Shown in pieces: positions 1-7,200 of a DNA stretch of 10,864 nt. The stretch is from an uncultured bacterium (lineage in GTDB: Bacteria > Verrucomicrobiota > Kiritimatiellia > RFP12 > UBA1067), in the NCBI GenBank assembly GCA_902773475.1, contig CACYEO010000169.1:1-10864 (forward strand), written 5' to 3'. The notes beneath the pieces were generated by a model that was given only the letters and a program-made list of their open reading frames with translations, searched no databases and was not told the DNA's origin. Positions within the stretch are counted from its first letter, which is position 1. Each line of letters begins with the position of its first letter. A program made the translations under genes and the position numbers.

Positions 1-18
1 AGGCGGGGGGATGAGGGA

Positions 19-85
19 GACAACAAGCGGACGACAACAAGGGAGGGGTGGGGGGATGGGGAGACAACAAGCGGACGACAACAAG
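19..85 (+). repeat. Two tandem copies of a 23-nt intergenic repeat
   Basis: The unit is GACAACAAG-CGGAC-GACAACAAG, so each copy is itself a direct repeat of a 9-mer with a 5-nt centre. Identical copies lie at 19-41 and 63-85, a 44-nt period, and the G-rich flanks are also partly repeated. A third copy with one substitution (CGTAC centre) lies at 10412-10434, also outside any gene. All three have the same orientation. Function unknown. Confidence 0.9.
41..61 (+). other. G-quadruplex-forming motif
   Basis: Four G-runs of 3, 4, 6 and 4 bases (41-43, 45-48, 50-55, 58-61) are separated by loops of 1, 1 and 2 nt. This satisfies the usual intramolecular G4 pattern with very short loops, which normally predicts a stable fold. 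It lies between the two repeat copies and about 95 bp upstream of the -35 element proposed for clpB. Folding and any role are inferred. Confidence 0.6.
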
Positions 86-93
86 AGGAGGGG

Positions 94-128
94 TGCGACA
101 AAATGGATTCAATGCGACAAAATGTCGC
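94..128. promoter_or_regulatory. Possible operator: GCGACA inverted repeat plus extra half-site
   Basis: The 12-mer TGCGACAAAATG occurs twice (94-105 and 113-124), 19 nt apart. The second copy continues into a perfect inverted repeat GCGACA-AAA-TGTCGC (114-128). The spacing of nearly two helical turns and the position about 26 bp upstream of the proposed clpB -35 hexamer suit a regulator binding site. It is not a CIRCE element (TTAGCACTC-N9-GAGTGCTAA). The binding protein is unknown. Confidence 0.4.
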
Positions 129-153
129 CAGTTATGGATGCAAACGGCGCATT

Positions 154-182
154 TTCACAATTGGCACGGATGTTGCTAATAT
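154..182 (+). promoter_or_regulatory. Sigma70-like promoter for clpB
   Basis: A -35-like TTCACA (154-159) and a -10-like TAATAT (177-182) are separated by 17 bp, and TGC directly before the -10 gives an extended -10 element. Transcription would start near 189, leaving a leader of about 32 nt with the ribosome-binding site. No sigma32-type motif was evident. Prediction by eye only. Confidence 0.5.
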
Positions 183-220
183 GGGAATCGGCAAAAAATG
201 CCGGAAAAGAGGATAAAGAT

Positions 221-2815
221 ATGACAATGGACAAATGGACGGTAAACGCGCGCAAGGCGATTGAAGACGCCAAAGAAATCGCCGTGCGGCGCAGCTGCAA
301 CCAAATCGATATAGAGCATGTGGCGCTCGCGCTTCTCAAGGACTCTCGCGGGCTTGTCCCCAACATACTTGGGAAAATCGGCGTTTCGATTCCCGCGCTT
401 TCCGCCCGCATAGTCGAGCTGGCCGACGCCAAGCCGAGAATCGGCGGAGACTCTGAACTTGGCAAGATATACATTACAGGAGCGCTTGAAAGCGCGCTTG
501 CGAAAGCCGAAGACTGCGCGCGCGAGATGAAAGACGAATATCTTTCGGTGGAGCACCTGCTTCTGGGAATCGTGCGCGCGGGCGGCGCGGCCGCGAACGA
601 AATCGTCCGCGCCGGGGCGGGGGAGAAGCAGATCCTCGCCGCGCTGCGCGAAGTGCGCGGCAACCAGCGCGTGGCAACGGACAATCCGGAAGGGCAGTAC
701 GAAGCGCTGAAAAAATACGGAACCGACCTTGTGGCGCTGGCCCAGGCCGGGAAACTCGATCCCGTTATCGGACGCGATGCGGAAATCCGCAACGTCATCC
801 GCATCCTTTCGCGCAAGACGAAAAACAATCCCGTCCTCGTGGGAGAGCCTGGAACGGGCAAGACCGCCATAGTCGAAGGCCTCGCGCAGCGGATCGTGCG
901 CGGCGACGTCCCCGAAGGCCTGCGCGACCGCACGGTCTTCTCGCTTGACATGACGGCGCTCATGGCCGGCGCGAAGTACCGCGGCGAATTCGAAGAGCGT
1001 CTCAAAGCCGTGCTGAACGAGATCCGCGCGTCCGACGGGCGGATAATCCTGTTCATCGACGAGCTCCACACCATAGTCGGAGCTGGCAAGACCGAAGGCT
1101 CCACCGACGCCGGCAACATGCTCAAACCGATGCTCGCGCGCGGCGAACTGCACTGCATCGGCGCGACGACCCTCGACGAATACCGCAAATACCTCGAAAA
1201 GGACGCCGCGCTCGAACGCCGTTTCCAGCCGGTCCACGTGGAACCGCCATCCGAAGAGGATTCCATATCCATCCTGCGCGGGATAAAAGACCGCTTCGAA
1301 AAGTACCACAACGTCCACATCCAGGACGGCGCGATCGTCTCTGCCGTCACGCTGTCCTCGCGCTACATCCAGGACAGATTCCTCCCGGACAAGGCGATCG
1401 ACCTGCTTGACGAAGCGTGCGCGTCGATCCGCACGGAGATGGATTCGATGCCTGCGGAGCTCGACGGCGCTTCGCGCCACATAGCGCGTCTCCAGATGGA
1501 AGAAGCCGCGCTGAAAAAAGAGAAAGACGAAGCGTCGAAGAAGCGGCTTGAAGAGCTCCGCCGCGAGCTGGCGGAGCTGAAATCGCAGGCCGACGCCATG
1601 ACCGCCAAATGGCAGTCCGAGAAAAAAGCCATCAACGAAGTGCGCGACCTGCGCGAGAAGATATCGGCGGCGAGGCACTCGCTTGAAAAGGCGCTGCGCG
1701 AGCAAGACTACGACAAGGCCGGAAAACTGCAGTATTCCGAACTGCCGGCGCTCGAAAAAGCGCTCGCGGAGCGCGAAAAGGCGATACGCGACGCCGCCCC
1801 CGGCGCGATGCTGCGAGAAGAAGTCACGCCCGACGAAATCGCCGAAGTCGTTTCGCGCTGGGCGGGCGTTCCGGTGACCAAACTCCTCGAAGGCGAGCGC
1901 CAGAAGCTGCTCCGGCTCCCGGAGATCCTGCACAAGCGGGTCATCGGGCAGAACGAGGCCGTGGACGCAGTCGCAGACGCGGTCCTGCGCTCCCGCGCAG
2001 GCGTGAAAAACCGCGAACGCCCCGTGGGCGCGTTCCTCTTCCTGGGCCCCACCGGCGTAGGAAAGACGGAACTCGCCAAGGCGCTCGCCGCCGAGCTTTT
2101 CGACGACGAAAACTCGCTCGTGCGGCTCGACATGTCCGAATACATGGAAAAGTTCGCGGTATCGCGTCTCGTCGGCGCGCCTCCGGGATACGTAGGCTTC
2201 GAAGACGGCGGGCAGCTGACCGAGGCGGTGCGCCGCAAACCGTACAGCGTCGTGCTTCTCGATGAAATCGAAAAAGCGCATCCCGACGTCTTCAACATGC
2301 TGCTGCAGGTGCTCGACGACGGACGGCTCACCGATTCGCACGGACGCACGGTTTCCTTCAAAAACACCGTCGTGATCATGACGTCCAACCTCGGCGGCTC
2401 TCTCATCGCCGAAAGCGGCGGCAAGGGAGGCTCCGTCGACGGAAAGACGCGCGACGCGGTGAACGTTCTGCTGAAAGAGCATTTCCGCCCGGAATTCCTG
2501 AACCGTCTCGACGAGATACTGATGTTCACGGAGCTCGACCGCGATTCAATCGCGAAAATCGTCTCCCTCCAGCTCGCCGGGCTTTCCGCGCGCCTCGCCG
2601 AAAACGGCGTGACGCTTGAAGCCGATTCCAAGGCGGTCGAAAAGCTCGCGGAGGAAGGATACGACCCCGTATACGGCGCGCGCCCGGTGAAACGCGCGAT
2701 ACAGCGGCTCGTGGAAACGCCGCTCGCGCGCGAAATCGTGGCCGGGAAATATCCGCCCGGCTCCACGGTACACATGACCGCCGACGCCGCCGGCATCCGC
2801 TTCAGCCCGGACTGA
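221..2815 (+). CDS. clpB: ATP-dependent chaperone ClpB (protein disaggregase)
   Basis: Hexameric AAA+ disaggregase that threads aggregated proteins through its pore, working with DnaK in the cytoplasm. The 864-aa product matches the usual ClpB length. Domains: Clp N domain (about 1-150); D1 with Walker A GEPGTGKT (208-215), pore Tyr253 and Walker B D280-E281; long coiled-coil M domain (about 405-525), which separates ClpB from ClpA and ClpC; D2 with Walker A GPTGVGKT (609-616), pore Tyr657 in GYVG and Walker B D681-E682. No ClpP-binding IGF-type loop was noticed. Start: an ATG at 221 preceded by AAGAGGA with 7-nt spacing begins at MTMDKWTVNARKAI, as family members do. The frame stays open upstream to base 11, but that stretch is repeat-derived. 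The antisense frames are shadows. A PKS-like gene follows after 31 bp. Confidence 0.96.
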   Translation: MTMDKWTVNARKAIEDAKEIAVRRSCNQIDIEHVALALLKDSRGLVPNILGKIGVSIPALSARIVELADAKPRIGGDSELGKIYITGALESALAKAEDCAREMKDEYLSVEHLLLGIVRAGGAAANEIVRAGAGEKQILAALREVRGNQRVATDNPEGQYEALKKYGTDLVALAQAGKLDPVIGRDAEIRNVIRILSRKTKNNPVLVGEPGTGKTAIVEGLAQRIVRGDVPEGLRDRTVFSLDMTALMAGAKYRGEFEERLKAVLNEIRASDGRIILFIDELHTIVGAGKTEGSTDAGNMLKPMLARGELHCIGATTLDEYRKYLEKDAALERRFQPVHVEPPSEEDSISILRGIKDRFEKYHNVHIQDGAIVSAVTLSSRYIQDRFLPDKAIDLLDEACASIRTEMDSMPAELDGASRHIARLQMEEAALKKEKDEASKKRLEELRRELAELKSQADAMTAKWQSEKKAINEVRDLREKISAARHSLEKALREQDYDKAGKLQYSELPALEKALAEREKAIRDAAPGAMLREEVTPDEIAEVVSRWAGVPVTKLLEGERQKLLRLPEILHKRVIGQNEAVDAVADAVLRSRAGVKNRERPVGAFLFLGPTGVGKTELAKALAAELFDDENSLVRLDMSEYMEKFAVSRLVGAPPGYVGFEDGGQLTEAVRRKPYSVVLLDEIEKAHPDVFNMLLQVLDDGRLTDSHGRTVSFKNTVVIMTSNLGGSLIAESGGKGGSVDGKTRDAVNVLLKEHFRPEFLNRLDEILMFTELDRDSIAKIVSLQLAGLSARLAENGVTLEADSKAVEKLAEEGYDPVYGARPVKRAIQRLVETPLAREIVAGKYPPGSTVHMTADAAGIRFSPD

Positions 2816-2840
2816 TAATCAGGCGCGGTTGTGGTAAACT
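2812..2840 (+). promoter_or_regulatory. Possible promoter giving a leaderless KS-like mRNA
   Basis: CTGATA (2812-2817, overlapping the clpB stop) and TAAACT (2835-2840) are 17 bp apart, and TGG before the -10 makes it an extended -10. Transcription would begin about 7 nt after the -10, on or next to the ATG at 2847. No Shine-Dalgarno sequence lies in the 31-bp gap, which fits a leaderless message. Readthrough from clpB is also possible, since no terminator separates the genes. Confidence 0.4.
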
Positions 2841-2846
2841 TGCGGC

Positions 2847-4220
2847 ATGGACGAAGCACCGATAGCGATAGTCGGAATGTCATGCCGCTTCGCGGGCACC
2901 CCGGACGCGGCGTCCCTCTGGCGGAATGTGATGACGAAGCGGTCCGCGATCGCGCCGCTTCCGCCGGAGCTTGCGCGCGCCCCGGGCGATCCCGGACTGT
3001 TCGGCCGCCCGTATCCCCATGCGGCGGGATGCCTCGGTCCGCTGTATTCGTGCGTCCCGTCCGCTCTTTCCTTTCCGCGCCAGATCAACGCAGGCGAAAA
3101 CCAGGATCTCTACTTCGCCGCGCAGCTGGCGCTCGACGCGCTCGCCGACGCCGCGATAAGGCCGAATCCGTCCGCGCCGCTGAACGGCTTCGTCGCGCTC
3201 GGCTACGCGCCGCCTTTCAGCTGCGCCACCGTGAACTGGCTGGAGCACACCTACTTCATCGACCAGACGATGGAGATAATCGAGAAGTTCTTCCCGTCCG
3301 CCCCGGCCGAATCGCTCGATTCCGTCCACCGCCGGCTGAAAGAATCCATTCCCGCGCCGGACGCAGCCTCGTTCCTCGCCGGAACGGGAGGGCGCATAGC
3401 CGCATGGGTCGCGCGGGAAGCGTGTTTCGACGGCGAAGCGCATCTTTCGGATTCCGCGTCGCTCAGCGGCATGACGGTCCTGAGACAGGCGATGGACGCG
3501 CTGCGCACCGGCCGCGCGGACGTGGCGCTCGCCGGCGCGCTCGAGCCGCCGCTCTCGCGCGCGCTCCTCGAAGGTCTTTCCGGATCGATGAAATTCCGCA
3601 CCGAAGGCCGGCTCGCTCCGTACTCGCCCGATTCCACCGGCACACTGCCGGGGGAGGGCGGCGCGATGTTCGTAATGAAACGCCGCGCCGACGCGCTCAA
3701 GGCGCACGACAGAATCTACGCCCTTGTGAAATCCGTCGCCTCCGCCGCGATACCCTCACCGGCGGAGGGACTTGAAAAACTGTTTCTGCGCGCCGCGGAC
3801 GAAGCGCGGTGCGAGATAACGTCGATAGACCTGGCGGAAGGCCACGGAAGCGGCGACCCGGAAAAAGACGCGCCGGAACTCGAGGCGCTGAAGTCGCTGC
3901 GCCCGGGCGGGGGAGGGGCTGCGATAGGGCTCGGCTCCGTCAAAGGCAACATAGGCCACACGCTGCGCGCCTCCGCCGCCGCGAGCCTTGCCAAGGTCGC
4001 GCTCGCGCTCTACCACCGCGTCCTCCCGCCGATGGCCGACGGCGGAGAAACCGCGGACGGCTCCGACCCGGAATCCGGGGTGTATCTGCTGCACGAAGCC
4101 CGACCGTGGATATCGGGCGATGCGGCGGTGCGCCCGCGCCGCGCGCTATTGAACGCTTTCGGCTCCGGCGGACACGCCGCCTGCGCCATACTCGAAGAAG
4201 AACCGGAGGTGAGGTCGTGA
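2847..4220 (+). CDS. Ketosynthase-like protein lacking the nucleophile Cys (pseudo-KS / chain-length-factor-like)
   Basis: The 457-aa product covers a whole thiolase-fold beta-ketoacyl synthase domain, from MDEAPIAIVGMSCRF at the N-terminus to the C-terminal LNAFGSGGHAACAILEEEP. In active KS domains Cys of DTACSSSL carries the growing acyl chain. Here the same place reads DSASLSG (202-208), so Ser205 (codon TCG, 3459-3461) replaces Cys. The rest of the catalytic set is present: His333 in EGHGSGD, Lys366 and His371 in SVKGNIGH. The LPGEGG and DALRTGRADVALAGA segments are also recognisable. The length is that of a lone KS domain, with no AT or ACP attached. It overlaps the next gene by 4 bp, and that gene begins in the KS-AT linker, so the two chains look like halves of one synthase. 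Likely role, inferred: chain-length-factor-like or scaffold partner, or a decarboxylating or very slow KS. KS fold is nearly certain; loss of condensing activity is probable. Confidence 0.9.
   Translation: MDEAPIAIVGMSCRFAGTPDAASLWRNVMTKRSAIAPLPPELARAPGDPGLFGRPYPHAAGCLGPLYSCVPSALSFPRQINAGENQDLYFAAQLALDALADAAIRPNPSAPLNGFVALGYAPPFSCATVNWLEHTYFIDQTMEIIEKFFPSAPAESLDSVHRRLKESIPAPDAASFLAGTGGRIAAWVAREACFDGEAHLSDSASLSGMTVLRQAMDALRTGRADVALAGALEPPLSRALLEGLSGSMKFRTEGRLAPYSPDSTGTLPGEGGAMFVMKRRADALKAHDRIYALVKSVASAAIPSPAEGLEKLFLRAADEARCEITSIDLAEGHGSGDPEKDAPELEALKSLRPGGGGAAIGLGSVKGNIGHTLRASAAASLAKVALALYHRVLPPMADGGETADGSDPESGVYLLHEARPWISGDAAVRPRRALLNAFGSGGHAACAILEEEPEVRS
4205..4219 (+). promoter_or_regulatory. 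Shine-Dalgarno and GTGA stop-start overlap
   Basis: GGAGG (4205-4209, within GGAGGTGAGG) sits 7 nt before a GTG at 4217 that overlaps the TGA of the upstream gene (4218-4220). This sets the start of the AT/DH/PPTase gene well inside its longer open frame, which runs back to 3809, and implies translational coupling and matched output of the two subunits. Confidence 0.85.
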
Positions 4221-7200
4221 ACGCGGCAGACGCGGCAATTCCCCCGGCCGGCGAACTGGTGCTCGTAGGAGCGGACAGCGACGACGCCCTTCCCGGAGCC
4301 ATCGCCCGCGTGGCGGCGTTCCTCGCCGCCGCCCCGGGGACGCCGCTCGAAGACGTGGCCTACACCTGCGCCCGCGAAGCGGCCGGCAAGCCGTGCATCC
4401 TCGCGGCGGTGGCCGATTCGCCAGCCGGACTGCGCGAACGCCTCTGCACGGCGCAGACGCGCATAGCCGCGGGCGCGGCCAAAGTCCGCGACAAGTCGGG
4501 CCTGTACTGGTTCCGCGACAGATTGCTCGGCCCGGAGCGCGACGGCAAGATCGCGTTTCTCTTCCCCGGCGGCGCAAGCTTCTACCCCGGAATGCTCCGC
4601 GACGTCGCGATCCTGTTTCCTGTCTGCCGCCACGTGTTCGACAGCCTCGAAGAAGCCGTCGGAGGGCTGGACGGATTCTCCCCGTCCTCCTTCGTGTTTC
4701 CGCCCGGGGGAGGGTGGAGCGTGCTGTCCGGGCTGAAGCCGGGCGCGATGTTCGCGCGGCTTCTCGTATCCACGTGCGCGGCGGACATCGCGCTCGTCCG
4801 CCTCTTCGCCGATTTCGGAATCGTCCCGCAGGGTCTCGCCGGATTCGCCGGCGGCGACATATCCGCCCTGTTCGCGGCCGGCGTGCCCAGATTCAAGCGC
4901 CGCTCGGAGCGCCTCGAGTTCGTGCGCGACGTCTACAAACTCGTTTCCCACGCCATCGACCGCGAAGGGCTGCCGGAATGCACGACACTGCTCGCATCCT
5001 TCCCGGACGCGGAGTCGGCGGACGCGGCGGCGGCAGCCGCGGATCCTTCCGAATGCGTGGAATCGTTCATCCACTCGCCGCGCGTGCGAACGTTCTCCGT
5101 GCTCTCCGCGGCGGCGGAAAAGACGATCCGCTCGTTCGCCGCGCAAGGCGTGCGCACCGTCCGCCTTCCGGCGGGGTCGCCGTTCAACACGCCCTGGTGC
5201 GCGAAGACCGTTTCAAGCTTCCGCAAATTCGCTTCGCGCTGGACCCGCGCCGAACCGTCCGTTCCGGTCTATTCCTGCGCGGACGCCGCGCCGCTTCCGC
5301 GCGGACTGCGCGCCCTGCGGCGCAAAGCGATGGAATTCTGGACGAGTCCGGTGCGGTTCGACGCGACGATACGCCAGATGTACGAAGACGGCTTCCGCGT
5401 ATTCGTGGAACTCGGCCCGCGCGGAAATCTGTGCGGCGCGGCGGATGAAATCCTGCGCGACGCGCCGCACGCCGCCATCGCCGCGAACAGGGTGCACCGT
5501 TCCGGGCTCCGGCAGCTGCTCCACGCGCTGGCGCAGCTTGCCGCTTCCGGCGCGCCGGTGGACGCTGCGGCCCTGCACGCGAACAGGCGGCGCAGGATGC
5601 TCGATCTCGACTCTCCGCTCACCGCCGGCGTCCGGCGCGATTCGGAGATGCGCCTGTCGCGCGATTTTCCGCGCCTCGCGCTTTTCTCGCTCGATCCGGG
5701 ATTCGCGCAGACCGCCGCACCCGCGCGGCGCGGCGCGGGCAAGGCGGAGATGCGCGCCGCGGCGGCGGCCGCGCGCGAACGCCGCCTGCGCCAGTTCGAA
5801 GCCGGCGCCTCGGATCCCCTGATATCCGGGGCGGACACCGTTTCGCACATCCCCGGCACGTCCATTGAAATAGTCAAAGAACTCACGCTCGCCGCAGCGC
5901 CCTTCATCGCGGACTGCGCCTTCGGGACTTCGCAGCTGTCCTATTCCGAACCGTCGCTCCGCGGACTCGCGGCGCTGCCGCTCTCCGCCGGCGCGGAGAT
6001 GATGGGGTCGCTGGCGAGACGGCTGATGCCATCGCGCTCCGTGGTCCGCATAGACGATCTGTCGGCGCGCAAGGCCGTGGCCTTCCGCGACGGAGCGGTG
6101 CGCCTGCATCTCCACGCCGAACGCACAGCTTCGCCGGACCCCGATCTCGCCGCCGTAAGAGTGCAGCTGCGCGACGACACGGCGGACCCCTCGTTCACGT
6201 GGCCTTCGATGGAGGCGGTCTTCCTGCTCGCCGCGACGCCGCCGGCGCCGCGCCCCGCGGTGCCGCCGCCGCTTCCGCGTCCGCGTTCAGTCCACTGGAC
6301 GAACCGCGAAATCTACCCGGACCGCCTGCGCTACAACGGACTGCTGCGCGGCATAGTCCGCGCAGACCTGTGGTCCGAGACGGGCCTGGACTACGAAGTG
6401 CGCGCTCCGTCGTCTGCCGGCGCGGTGGCGCATACGCGCTTCCCCGTATGGACGCTGGACCCCGTAGTCTTCGAAACGATAACGTCGGGATTCGCACTCT
6501 GGCGGTCGCACCCGCGCTTCGCCGGGTCCTTCGCCGCCGCATTCCGCATAAGACGCATTTCAATCTTCGGCTCCGCATTCCGCGAAGGCGCGCAGCTGCG
6601 CTGCTACATGCGCCTGTCCGCCGTCACGCCGCGTTCGCACATCGCCGACATAACGGTGTCGGACGGCAACGGAAACATGGTGATGCAGATAGACGGCCTG
6701 GAGGAATTCGTGGAGCGCGTCCCGGAGGAATTCCCCCGGCTCATCCTTTCGCCGGCGTCGACATTCCTCACGCGCCCGGTTCCGCCCGCAGTCATAGGTT
6801 TCCCGTCCGCCGCCGCAGGGACGGCCATGGTCGCCGGCGCGCCGTACGAGATATTCGAACAGCACGGCGGGATATGGCTTGAAATGGTCTCCCACGCGGT
6901 TCTGTGCCCGGCGGAGCGCAAAGAGTTCGCGCAGCTGCCGGGAACGGTCTCGCGGCGCGCGGAATGGCTTTTCGGACGCATCGCCGCGAAAGACGCGGTG
7001 CGCCGCTTCATGGCGGACGGCTATCAGGCGCGCTGGACGTGCGCCGACATCCATATATGGCCGGACGATTCGGGCAAGCCGCACGCCATAGGCGCGTGGA
7101 CCGACACGCTTCCGGAGGCGCCGGACATAACAATCGCGCACACGTCGCGCCTCGTGGTGGCGGCGGCCGCCGCGAATTCGCGGATCGGAATCGACATCGA

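Noticed and set aside
19..85. CRISPR array
   Set aside because: Only two copies 21 nt apart, the interval is a G-run rather than a unique spacer, the unit is not palindromic, and no cas genes are present.
11..220. Seventy-residue N-terminal extension of the clpB frame
   Set aside because: It translates tandem repeats and G-runs and has no family similarity. A good ribosome-binding site and a family-typical N-terminus occur at 221.
176..2482. Long open frame of 768 codons antisense to clpB
   Set aside because: GC-rich codon bias leaves antisense frames open; the product has no recognisable domain and mirrors clpB codons.
221..2815. Calling the AAA+ protein ClpC or ClpA
   Set aside because: The long M domain of about 120 residues and the lack of a noticed ClpP-binding loop fit ClpB.
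2831..3775. Alternative + frame overlapping the start of the KS-like gene (314 codons)
   Set aside because: Arg/Pro-rich shadow of the KS frame with no domain signal.
3809..4216. Upstream extension of the AT/DH/PPTase gene
   Set aside because: It lies inside the KS-like gene in another frame, is Arg-rich shadow sequence, and the GTG at 4217 has a far better start context.
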